Source of the DNA: Gammaproteobacteria bacterium
GTDB lineage: Bacteria > Pseudomonadota > Gammaproteobacteria > Steroidobacterales > Steroidobacteraceae
Direction of reading: 5' to 3'
Assembly: GCA_028293775.1 (NCBI GenBank)
Contig: JAQGOD010000200.1
Coordinates: 1-5,046, forward strand
Length of the DNA stretch: 5,046 bases
Below are positions 1-4,304 of this stretch, piece by piece. Each line of letters begins with the position of its first letter. The first letter of the stretch is position 1. A program made the position numbers and the translations under genes. The notes under the pieces were generated by a model. That model was given only the letters and a program-made list of their open reading frames with translations, searched no databases and had not been told where the DNA came from.

Positions 1-3
1 GAG

Positions 4-60
4 ATGAGACACCTAGACCCGCACGACACCACGCCATGCGCGTTTGAGAACTGTGGCTAG
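4..60 (+). CDS. possible 18-codon ORF, or the end of an upstream gene
   Basis: The frame reads MRHLDPHDTTPCAFENCG and stops at TAG (58-60). Its start context, GAGATGAG, matches the repeated start module of the next genes, and its stop lies inside the next copy of that module, as also happens at the end of the 88-aa gene. That supports a tiny translated ORF at the head of the run. The frame is also open back to base 1, so this could be the C-terminus of a longer gene cut by the window edge. No function is recognised. Two cysteines lie near the end. Confidence 0.3.
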   Translation: MRHLDPHDTTPCAFENCG

Positions 61-76
61 AGAGGATGAGATGAGC
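55..76 (+). repeat. start-associated repeat, copy 1
   Basis: The segment reads GGCTAGAGAGGAT followed by GAGATGAGC. It carries the stop TAG of the preceding short frame, a purine-rich Shine-Dalgarno (AGAGGAT) and the Met-Ser start of the 88-aa gene. It is the most diverged of the three complete copies: GGCTAG replaces CGGTTG and the purine spacer is shorter. Confidence 0.6.
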
Positions 77-337
77 ACATCGGTCGGCTGCTATTTCGTG
101 ATTGAGATAACACTGAAGACAGGTCAGGCGCCTACTGCCATCTCTGCAGCTCGGTGTACGTCGAAGGAGGAATGTATTGCGGCGCTATCGGAAATTACAC
201 CGCGCCTCAGTTTGGCAGAAGGACTGAAGTGTAAAACATTCTGTTCTGATGATCCAAAATATCGTGAGTTAGCATTTCCAACACTGGCGATGCTGAGGGA
301 AAAACTCAGCGCCAGGCTAACGCCCGTTTCCGGTTGA
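71..337 (+). CDS. small protein of unknown function (88 aa)
   Basis: No family is recognised with confidence. The chosen ATG follows AGAGGATGAG and begins Met-Ser, like the next two genes. An in-frame TTG at 44 would add nine residues but has no ribosome-binding site. Residues 7-15 (CYFVIEITL) look like a beta-strand, followed by a polar stretch with Cys28 and a Lys-Glu-Glu-Cys at about 31-34. A CKTFC pair follows near 53-57, then a basic C-terminal helix. There is no signal peptide or membrane segment, so the protein is probably cytoplasmic. The gene is more AT-rich than the genes to the right, suggesting transfer. Its TGA stop lies inside the next start repeat, 13 bases before the following ATG, so the two genes are probably cotranscribed. 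Confidence 0.7.
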   Translation: MSTSVGCYFVIEITLKTGQAPTAISAARCTSKEECIAALSEITPRLSLAEGLKCKTFCSDDPKYRELAFPTLAMLREKLSARLTPVSG

Positions 338-356
338 GAGGATCAGAGAGATGAGC
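331..356 (+). repeat. start-associated repeat, copy 2
   Basis: CGGTTGAGAGGAT, then CA, then GAGAGATGAGC. It matches copy 3 except for two bases (CA) in place of one (G) in the middle. It contains the TGA stop of the 88-aa gene (335-337), a Shine-Dalgarno-like GAGAGGAT, and the first two codons of the 77-aa gene. Confidence 0.75.
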
Positions 357-584
357 GAAAACGCCACAAAACCAAGGCCCGCTACGGCTGGCGAACTTAT
401 CGCATTACTTCAGAAATGCCCTGCCGAATTGCCGGTCTTGGTAAGAATAAATTTTGAAGATGAAAAGACAGATTCTTTCGAAACATTTTTGCTTGATCCG
501 TGGCCCAACATCAAAGGCCGGCAGCAAACCTATATGGGGGATATCGATATCCTGCGTATTGAATCAAACTTTGATGAGCCATAA
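351..584 (+). CDS. small acidic protein of unknown function (77 aa)
   Basis: The N-terminal half, TAGELIALLQKCPAELPVLV (about residues 12-31), follows a pattern seen in many small phage and bacterial proteins: a short helix of the form T-x-G-E-L-I-x-x-L-x-x-x-P, then a strand with a V-x-V core. I know no function for these. The rest is acidic and ends in a strand, GDIDILRIE. No membrane segment or signal is present, so it is probably cytoplasmic. The ATG begins Met-Ser within repeat copy 2. Its TAA stop lies immediately before repeat copy 3. The gene is AT-rich, like the 88-aa gene before it, and contains a 14-base perfect palindrome near its end. Confidence 0.75.
   Translation: MSENATKPRPATAGELIALLQKCPAELPVLVRINFEDEKTDSFETFLLDPWPNIKGRQQTYMGDIDILRIESNFDEP
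539..552. repeat. 14-base perfect palindrome inside the 77-aa gene
   Basis: GGATATCGATATCC is perfectly self-complementary and codes for part of GDIDIL. It could be chance, a dyad protein-binding site or a small hairpin. No further copy was seen in the window. Confidence 0.4.
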
Positions 585-609
585 CGGTTGAGAGGATGGA
601 GAGATGAGC
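585..609 (+). repeat. start-associated repeat, copy 3
   Basis: CGGTTGAGAGGAT, then G, then GAGAGATGAGC. It starts directly after the TAA of the 77-aa gene. It provides the ribosome-binding site and Met-Ser start of the 30-aa peptide. Because it falls wholly outside the preceding gene here, its conservation cannot be explained by the preceding protein's sequence. Confidence 0.75.
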
Positions 610-696
610 AGGTCATTAGCCTACGGATATGGTTTTGTAAGTGGGGTGGCATTTCTGGCCGCTGTTCTCATGGCGATTTCACTCATCACGAAATGA
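604..696 (+). CDS. 30-aa single-helix membrane peptide
   Basis: This short gene begins ATGAGC in repeat copy 3, with GAGAGGAT upstream as ribosome-binding site. The peptide starts MSRSLAYGYG, then has one hydrophobic helix, about residues 11-28 (VSGVAFLAAVLMAISLIT), and ends in Lys. The expected orientation is uncertain: one Arg near the N-terminus and one Lys at the C-terminus. The stop TGA overlaps the ATG of the next gene (ATGA). The next gene has no ribosome-binding site of its own, so this ORF probably carries ribosomes to it by translational coupling. Whether the peptide acts by itself, for example as a membrane-bound regulator or toxin-like peptide, cannot be told. The shared start module, helix and ATGA overlap make it a credible gene despite its length. 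Confidence 0.7.
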   Translation: MSRSLAYGYGFVSGVAFLAAVLMAISLITK

Positions 697-956
697 AACA
701 CCGCCTCAAACGTAAATCCGAAAACTGGCGCCAGCGCCTTCCCCGCCCGATCCACATCAGGAACGGTCCGACGCTGCACACCCTTGGCGACTGTCGGGAC
801 TACGCTTTAAACCTGGACGAAGGCGAAGCGGGATTGCCTCATTGGCAGCATGCCGCGAAGCTGATGATGACCGCAGCGACCGGCGGAAGCCTCGAAGACG
901 TCGTGATCCAGTTCGAGCGGATGCTGATGCCGAAGAATAAGTTGGTGTTGAGCTAG
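693..956 (+). CDS. small protein of unknown function, rhizobial type (87 aa)
   Basis: The chosen start ATG (693) overlaps the stop of the 30-aa peptide by four bases, so translation is probably coupled. A longer frame open from 588 would begin inside the start repeat and add residues unlike a protein. The N-terminus is strongly basic (KHRLKRKSENWRQR). The core reads GPTLHTLGDCRDYALNL, HWQHAAKLMMTAATGG and SLEDVVIQFERML. This resembles small rhizobial proteins with an R-P-I...T-L...WQ-x-A-A...A-A...G-G pattern, for which I know no assigned function. It is predicted to be cytoplasmic and mostly helical, and the basic head could bind nucleic acid (inference). Base composition is GC-rich, unlike the first two genes of the run. 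Confidence 0.8.
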   Translation: MKHRLKRKSENWRQRLPRPIHIRNGPTLHTLGDCRDYALNLDEGEAGLPHWQHAAKLMMTAATGGSLEDVVIQFERMLMPKNKLVLS

Positions 957-979
957 GCCCGAAACGCGAGGTACGGGCC
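956..979 (+). terminator. weak candidate terminator after the 87-aa gene
   Basis: The inverted repeat GGCCCG / CGGGCC (956-961 and 974-979) has a 12-base loop and begins at the last base of the stop codon. It is followed by CCTTCC rather than a run of T, so intrinsic termination would be weak. Confidence 0.25.
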
Positions 980-1115
980 CTTCCGCCGCCGACATGGCAC
1001 CCAGATGGCTGGGGTCGACCGCGAGCGCAGGGGATGGGTGTACGTGGGCGTTTGACTCATCCGTGAAATCCCGCTTTCCTCAAAAGATCAAGGGGAAAAT
1101 GCGAAATATGCCACC

Positions 1116-1144
1116 TTGACAACCCTGCGTAGAACCTCAATATC
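1116..1144 (+). promoter_or_regulatory. weak candidate sigma-70-type promoter
   Basis: A perfect TTGACA -35 box lies at 1116-1121. The best -10 candidates at 16-17 base spacing, CAATAT or AATATC, each match only three of six consensus positions. If used, the terminator-like hairpin at 1151-1174 would fall at the start of the transcript. Confidence 0.2.
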
Positions 1145-1150
1145 CGGGAC

Positions 1151-1174
1151 ATCGCTGCAAAAGCGATTATTTTT
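1151..1174 (+). terminator. candidate intrinsic terminator
   Basis: ATCGCT and AGCGAT form a six-pair stem around the loop GCAAA, followed at once by TATTTTT. The stem is short but the T-run is well placed. It could end transcription of the plus-strand run that finishes at 956 and shield the EcfG-type promoter downstream. Confidence 0.45.
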
Positions 1175-1230
1175 CAAGGCGTTCCCTGTGTCATTAAAGC
1201 TTTTTCAACCATCTTCGCGTTCCCTTCCAT

Positions 1231-1255
1231 GGAACTCCCATCGTGCCCGAACGTT
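1231..1255 (+). promoter_or_regulatory. EcfG (general stress response) promoter
   Basis: GGAAC at 1231-1235 and CGTT at 1252-1255 are separated by exactly 16 bases. This matches the established consensus of EcfG, the extracytoplasmic-function sigma factor of the alphaproteobacterial general stress response (GGAAC-N16/17-CGTT). Transcription would start near 1262, leaving a short leader of about 28 bases with a strong ribosome-binding site before the ATG at 1290. No second match was noticed elsewhere in the window. Confidence 0.65.
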
Positions 1256-1278
1256 GTTGGGCCGCGTGGAGTCAGGCT

Positions 1279-1285
1279 GGAGGAG
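1279..1285 (+). promoter_or_regulatory. strong ribosome-binding site
   Basis: GGAGGAG lies four bases before the ATG at 1290. It is the best Shine-Dalgarno in the window and fixes this start over any upstream in-frame codon. Confidence 0.75.
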
Positions 1286-1289
1286 TGGA

Positions 1290-1460
1290 ATGAATAACGC
1301 ACCGCTTCGTCTTATCCGCCTGGCGCTTTCGGGCGCATTGGTGGGCGTTGCCGTGGCCGGCGTTATTACCGGTGACGGTGATCGCATGCTTTATGACCTA
1401 CTCGGCGCCAGCTCCGGCTTCGTAGCCGTTGTCGTCGTCAAAGCCCTCCACCTCGTATAA
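1290..1460 (+). CDS. small two-helix membrane protein (56 aa)
   Basis: Two hydrophobic segments are visible, about residues 8-27 (RLIRLALSGALVGVAVAGVI with flanks) and 36-55. They are joined by a short polar loop, TGDGDRMLYD. The N-terminus has Arg7 and Arg10, favouring a cytoplasmic N-terminus and a hairpin topology with the acidic loop outside. No family is recognised. The start is fixed by GGAGGAG four bases upstream. The EcfG-type promoter just before it suggests induction by general stress, starvation or stationary phase; small inner-membrane proteins are common in that regulon (family knowledge plus inference). A second membrane-protein gene follows after 15 bases, probably in the same transcript. 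Confidence 0.75.
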   Translation: MNNAPLRLIRLALSGALVGVAVAGVITGDGDRMLYDLLGASSGFVAVVVVKALHLV

Positions 1461-1475
1461 AGACCCGGTGCTCCA

Positions 1476-1790
1476 ATGACATGGGAGTTGCTGGGACTGC
1501 GCGTCCACGCCGGCGTGGATGGGTGCACATTGATTGTGGGCATTCTAATCGTCGTTGCTAAGGTTTGCCTGCGGGCGGCAGTTGGTCACAGGCCCGTAGC
1601 AACACAACGCTCATGCGGAACGGACTTTCTCAACGGGACCGCAGTGGTCCCGTTCGTTTTGATGCTTGGGTCCGTTCTCTCTCCGACTCTTTTTGAATAT
1701 CTGCAGCAGACCAATATGGTGTTCATTGGCATCGCTGGTGGGATCGGCGTGCTGTTTGTGGTTGGCGAATTGCTCGATCTTCCCGTTTAA
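1476..1790 (+). CDS. predicted inner-membrane protein (104 aa)
   Basis: Three hydrophobic segments are seen: about residues 17-33 (CTLIVGILIVVAKV core), 53-70 (NGTAVVPFVLMLGSVLSP) and 81-98 (MVFIGIAGGIGVLFVVGE). A basic loop with RSCGTDF near 45-51 separates the first two. The stretch DFLNGTAVVPFVLML looks like a conserved membrane-protein motif I associate with rhizobial hypothetical proteins of unknown function. The ATG has no good Shine-Dalgarno, so translation may depend on re-initiation from the 56-aa gene 15 bases upstream. A later start would lose the first helix. The gene probably shares the EcfG-type promoter. A nine-pair hairpin followed by T residues lies inside the gene at 1632-1660 and could reduce full-length transcript. 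Confidence 0.65.
   Translation: MTWELLGLRVHAGVDGCTLIVGILIVVAKVCLRAAVGHRPVATQRSCGTDFLNGTAVVPFVLMLGSVLSPTLFEYLQQTNMVFIGIAGGIGVLFVVGELLDLPV
1632..1660 (+). terminator. terminator-like hairpin inside the 104-aa gene
   Basis: AACGGGACC (1632-1640) and GGTCCCGTT (1646-1654) form nine perfect pairs around the five-base loop GCAGT, followed by CGTTTT. By shape it is the strongest hairpin in the window, yet it codes for NGTAVVPF in a membrane helix. It could be an attenuator, or a coincidence of codon choice. Confidence 0.35.
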
Positions 1791-1926
1791 AAACCTCACA
1801 CGTAAAAACGCGAAACGCCGCCCCGGATTGCTCCAGAGCAGCGTTCCTTGTTCAGCGCAGCGTAACCGCGCTGGCTGAGAATTGGCTGATAGGTCTAGGG
1901 CTTGCTCACCAGCGCGCCGTACGCCG
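1791..1926. other. convergent gap without a clear terminator
   Basis: The plus-strand gene ending at 1790 and the minus-strand gene ending at 1927 face each other across 136 bases. The only notable structure is CAGCGC (1853-1858) / GCGCTG (1868-1873) with a nine-base loop. It has no T-run on either strand. No gene, tRNA or attachment-site-like sequence is recognised here. Confidence 0.5.
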
Positions 1927-2142
1927 TCAGGCTATCGGCAAGCCTTCGAGCATATAACGCACCATCGCATCTGCCTGCGTAGCATCAAGCAAGTTGGTGC
2001 CGCTCGGCTCATGCTTCATCGGCGTCGGCAAGTGATCGTTAAAAGTCTTTTTGAAGCTCACACCGCCATCGGGATTGAAATTTTCGGGCAGCTTCCATCC
2101 AAGGAAGCGGTTCACCATGTGCCTTATCTGCTCGTCCGTCAT
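1927..2142 (-). CDS. small prophage-associated protein of unknown function (71 aa)
   Basis: The protein begins MTDEQIRHMVNRFLGWKLPE, continues NFNPDGGVSF, and has GTNLLDATQADAMVRYMLEG near the C-terminus. This pattern recurs in small proteins of rhizobial phages and prophages; no function is known to me. It is probably cytoplasmic, with helices at both ends and a PMKHEP turn between. The ATG at 2142 is chosen because AGAGGG lies just before it. A GTG at 2166 overlaps the previous stop (GTGA) and would add eight residues (MTKTKEGD), less like the family start. It is the last gene of the minus-strand operon. Confidence 0.75.
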   Translation of the reverse strand: MTDEQIRHMVNRFLGWKLPENFNPDGGVSFKKTFNDHLPTPMKHEPSGTNLLDATQADAMVRYMLEGLPIA

Positions 2143-2162
2143 GTCGCCCTCTTTAGTTTTTG

Positions 2163-2471
2163 TCACAAACCGCCAACAATCTCACCGTTGGTGATGAAGC
2201 CGTGCCAATGCTTGACGTTGCTCGCGTCAATGGATGGTGACAGGCTCAGATTTTCAAACGTATCACCCGCGCGTTGCCATATCGGATAACCGGACTGCCA
2301 CGGCGGGGTAATCAATGACATCATATTGTCCGGATCGATGGCCGGTTGGAATTGAGCGAACAATCTCTCCGAACGACAATGCGGGCAAAGGAATGTCAGA
2401 CCGATCTTGATCCGACTGACCGCGATCGTGTTGAGACCAACCCAACGAGGTTCAAGTTCGGTGAGGCGCAT
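2163..2471 (-). CDS. DUF6527-like small protein with a CPHC motif (102 aa)
   Basis: Residues 29-32 are CPHC, a likely half zinc site. The C-terminal half holds W65, SLSPSID (about 76-82) and HWHGFITNGEI (88-98). The order Cys pair, W-x-R, PSI, HGF-x-x-x-G is that of the small phage-associated family usually labelled DUF6527. Other members place a Cys or His at the HWHGF position, so His88 and His90 may complete a metal site (inference). The start at 2471 is supported by GGGGA four bases before it and by the one-base TGATG overlap with the gene above. An ATG at 2501 would lie well inside the preceding gene. No signal peptide is present. No enzymatic activity is established for the family to my knowledge. 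Confidence 0.7.
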   Translation of the reverse strand: MRLTELEPRWVGLNTIAVSRIKIGLTFLCPHCRSERLFAQFQPAIDPDNMMSLITPPWQSGYPIWQRAGDTFENLSLSPSIDASNVKHWHGFITNGEIVGGL

Positions 2472-2806
2472 CACATCCCCGCCAGCGGCGCCCAGAAACA
2501 CGCCATACGTTCCGACGTCGGAAAGCAGGCGTGATATTGCCCATCCGGTGAATCCTGAACGTCTTTGCGGATGACGTGGAATTTGCCATCGACGACATAT
2601 CCGCCCTCGCCTTCAGGGCGAACACGCGCCGGGGAGATTGGTCCGCAGTCGTGTCCGCCGCAGCAATAGGTCGGATAATCCCAGCCGCTCGGAGCCTCGT
2701 GCGCGTTGGCCCATGCGATCAGCGCGAGACTGATGAACGCAGTCACCGCGCCAACGTAGGCGACGTAGCCCGCCGCAGCTTTCAATTCGTATCGGTCGAT
2801 CATCAT
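2471..2806 (-). CDS. secreted Cys-rich protein, prophage-associated (111 aa)
   Basis: An N-terminal hydrophobic segment (about residues 12-32) ends in ANA (33-35) before HEAPSGWDYP, consistent with Sec export and cleavage after Ala35, or with a retained anchor. The mature part has five cysteines: CC (48-49), Cys54, Cys94 and Cys103. The pattern YP-x-x-CC-x-x-x-x-C, then GY-x-V, then SPDG-x-xHAC and finally a C-F-x-P end is one I recognise from many alphaproteobacterial prophage regions, with no function known. An odd number of cysteines leaves one free or intermolecular. The start overlaps the stop of the gene above by four bases (ATGA). A second ATG follows immediately and may be used instead. 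Confidence 0.75.
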   Translation of the reverse strand: MMIDRYELKAAAGYVAYVGAVTAFISLALIAWANAHEAPSGWDYPTYCCGGHDCGPISPARVRPEGEGGYVVDGKFHVIRKDVQDSPDGQYHACFPTSERMACFWAPLAGM

Positions 2807-3348
2807 CGCATTGCCATCCGCGATGCATGCGGATTGACGATCACGTAGCCCGCGATGCTTCGCTCATGAACACGGGTCTTTCCGCCCCCTGAATTGCCGT
2901 CATGGACAAGCCAGTCGGCACCGCTGATGTGCGAGATCAGGACGAACACATGCCCGCTGCGAGCGGCCGCCATGCCTGGTGCCGGCGCCGTGCGGGGAAA
3001 CTTGCGGATCCAGTTGGCGGCCAGGTAGAGGTCCGGAATCATCCGGCCAAAGACGTACCGGGACGCTTCGCACCCGCAGAACGCGCGCGGGCAACCGGGC
3101 GGACGCCCGCCGATAACCCCGCCCCGATCGTATGGCACCGAGCCGTTACGGGACTCACTGGCGCGCTGGATTGCCCCGCCGCATATCTGGCGGCCCTCGT
3201 TGGTGAGGACGCAGCCCTTGGGGCTGGCTGAGTCAGCAATGACCCTCTGGTGAGGTTTGTGGGCGTGATGGCGAGGCGTTGCGTTGGCAGCCACTATCGA
3301 AAGCGCAAGGGCGCATACGACAGCGACCGCGCTCAATGCGCGGGTCAT
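2803..3348 (-). CDS. secreted Cys/His protein, candidate cell-wall hydrolase (181 aa)
   Basis: A clear signal peptide (residues 1-23, hydrophobic core 5-20, cleavage after ANA) precedes a His-rich linker, RHHAHKPH. A short Cys pair (Cys46, Cys56) follows. The conserved C-terminal domain, about 81-175, contains RAFCGC (88-93), NWIRKFPRTAPAPGMAA, SGHVFVL (131-137), VHDGNSGGG (148-156) and His161. This is a rhizobial family usually left as hypothetical. The order Cys, then G-H-V-x-V, then a D-x-N turn is what CHAP and NlpC/P60 papain-fold peptidoglycan hydrolases show, with Cys91, His133 and Asn152 as a possible triad. That fold is my inference. If right, it acts in the periplasm on peptidoglycan. 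The ribosome-binding site is GGAGA five bases before ATG. The stop overlaps the next gene. Confidence 0.7.
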   Translation of the reverse strand: MTRALSAVAVVCALALSIVAANATPRHHAHKPHQRVIADSASPKGCVLTNEGRQICGGAIQRASESRNGSVPYDRGGVIGGRPPGCPRAFCGCEASRYVFGRMIPDLYLAANWIRKFPRTAPAPGMAAARSGHVFVLISHISGADWLVHDGNSGGGKTRVHERSIAGYVIVNPHASRMAMR

Positions 3349-3383
3349 CGGATTCTCCGGAGTTGTTTCGGGGAATTACGCGG

Positions 3384-3848
3384 TTACTTCCAGAGCCGCG
3401 ACAGATCGATGTGCGCGACTATGAATTGCCAAAGCTGCACGGCGAAATAACCGAGCAGTCCGACGAGCGGCATCACGAAAAGACCCAGCGCCCATAGACC
3501 GACGCGGACGTAGCCCTTCATGCTGATGTAGTCATCGACGCTCGGCTTTAATGCCGCCGCTGCGGTTGCCGCTTGCACCGCGGCTGTTACGGCATGTTCG
3601 GCGCGCGTCACCGCAACTTCGGCGCGGTGAGCGGCAGCCACAGCCTTTTCGCTCACTACATCCAGCTTTTCATGGAGCCGGCGGCGGCTTTCTGTCCCGT
3701 CCTGTAACTCGCGCACGATCCCAATTTGTGTGCCTTCGATGCTCCCCATCTGCTGCACGATGTCGAGCAGCAACGTGTGAACGCTGGGGTCAATCGCTGG
3801 CGGAGGGGGTGGATGCTCGGGTGTTGGGCCGGCTGGTGTGTCGGCCAT
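3384..3848 (-). CDS. coiled-coil protein with C-terminal membrane anchor (154 aa)
   Basis: The order of parts is a Pro-rich head (PEHPPPPPAIDP, about 10-21), a helix with VHTLLLDIVQQMGSIEGTQI, a likely coiled coil of Glu, Arg and Ala (about 50-100, Ala-rich near 85-99), and one membrane helix at about 115-140 (LWALGLFVMPLVGLLGYF). A short tail ending DLSRLWK follows. The N-terminal part resembles rhizobial DUF1515-type proteins, and the coiled coil plus C-terminal anchor recalls phage hemolysin/XhlA-like accessory proteins. Both links are weak. It probably sits in the inner membrane with the coiled coil in the cytoplasm. The gene starts three bases after the stop of the one above and shows no clear ribosome-binding site, so coupled translation is likely. 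Confidence 0.75.
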   Translation of the reverse strand: MADTPAGPTPEHPPPPPAIDPSVHTLLLDIVQQMGSIEGTQIGIVRELQDGTESRRRLHEKLDVVSEKAVAAAHRAEVAVTRAEHAVTAAVQAATAAAALKPSVDDYISMKGYVRVGLWALGLFVMPLVGLLGYFAVQLWQFIVAHIDLSRLWK

Positions 3849-3851
3849 TGG

Positions 3852-4298
3852 TCAGGAAAGACCTTGCGCGCGATCGTACCAGCGGTTGGTTTCTTCCTCA
3901 GTCCATCCGTGGACGAGTAGCACGGGCACAGCGAAGGACGCGGCTTGCTGGGTCGTAACGTCACCAGCGTGAAGGCTCGTCTCTGGCCGCTCGGGATCTG
4001 CGTTGACCGCGATGGCGTAGAGCGCCTTGAGGTTCTCGATCAGCGCCGGACCATGTTGTTGAGCGGCCTCAACGATGGGTGCCCCGGCCTCGACCGCAGC
4101 CCGCACCTTCGGTGCCGCCGCAGCGATACGCTCGATCACGTTGTCGGCGGCTCGGATGGCCGCTACAACCGTGCCGCCGCCGGGGAATAGCCCGGCGACG
4201 AGCTCGGCGACATCAAGAGCGCGGTCGCCGAAGCCGGCCACTCGCCCGATCAGGTCGGTAATGCTGGTGACGCCAGCGGCCGTCTTGGCGATGTCCAT
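3852..4298 (-). CDS. Ala-rich helical protein, prophage-associated (148 aa)
   Basis: Residues 1-75 form Ala/Val-rich helices with a FPGGGTVV break at about 38-45. A central helix follows, GPALIENLKALYAIAV (83-98). The C-terminal piece reads SFAVPVLLVHGWTEEETNRW. The ending W-T-x-E-E-E...W-x-x-R-A is common in small rhizobial phage proteins near tail or lysis genes, in my recollection, without known function. There is no signal peptide or definite membrane helix, though the helices are amphipathic enough for membrane association. The gene begins six bases after the lipoprotein stop. A weak TAGGG before its ATG overlaps that stop codon, again suggesting coupled translation. Confidence 0.75.
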   Translation of the reverse strand: MDIAKTAAGVTSITDLIGRVAGFGDRALDVAELVAGLFPGGGTVVAAIRAADNVIERIAAAAPKVRAAVEAGAPIVEAAQQHGPALIENLKALYAIAVNADPERPETSLHAGDVTTQQAASFAVPVLLVHGWTEEETNRWYDRAQGLS

Positions 4299-4304
4299 GG
4301 TGCC

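Larger units (their letters stand above)
957..1289 (+). other. gene-free stretch with regulatory signals
   Basis: I see no convincing gene in these 333 bases. The frame of the downstream 56-aa gene is open back to 1116, but what it would encode there is basic and low in protein-like pattern, and it has no plausible start. The stretch holds two hairpins (956-979 and 1151-1174), a TTGACA box at 1116, a 10-base palindrome TTCCATGGAA at 1225-1234, and an EcfG-type promoter at 1231-1255. Confidence 0.6.

Noticed and set aside
44..70. TTG start for the 88-aa gene
   Set aside because: No Shine-Dalgarno precedes it. The ATG at 71 has AGAGGAT and the shared Met-Ser start.
588..692. Longer version of the 87-aa gene starting near 588
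   Set aside because: It would start inside the repeat, overlap the 30-aa peptide out of frame, and add residues unlike the family. The ATGA-coupled start at 693 explains the layout.
1116..1289. N-terminal extension of the 56-aa membrane protein back to a TTG at 1116
   Set aside because: The added stretch has no protein-like pattern, no ribosome-binding site at its start, and spans the EcfG-type promoter. The ATG at 1290 has an excellent GGAGGAG.
1853..1873. Hairpin CAGCGC/GCGCTG as a bidirectional terminator
   Set aside because: The loop is nine bases and no T-run follows on either strand, so it is noted only as structure in the gap.
1882..2289. Plus-strand open frame opposite the last two minus-strand genes
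   Set aside because: It overlaps two minus-strand genes with recognised family patterns and starts in the convergent gap with no ribosome-binding site.
2472..2501. Upstream ATG at 2501 for the DUF6527-like gene
   Set aside because: It would overlap the preceding gene by 31 bases without a good ribosome-binding site. The ATG at 2471 has GGGGA and the TGATG overlap.
3551..3958. Long plus-strand open frames opposite the minus-strand operon (also 2902-3231 and 4075-4440)
   Set aside because: They are Arg/Pro/Ala-rich frames typical of the strand opposite GC-rich genes. They lie across junctions of well-supported minus-strand genes and lack recognisable features.
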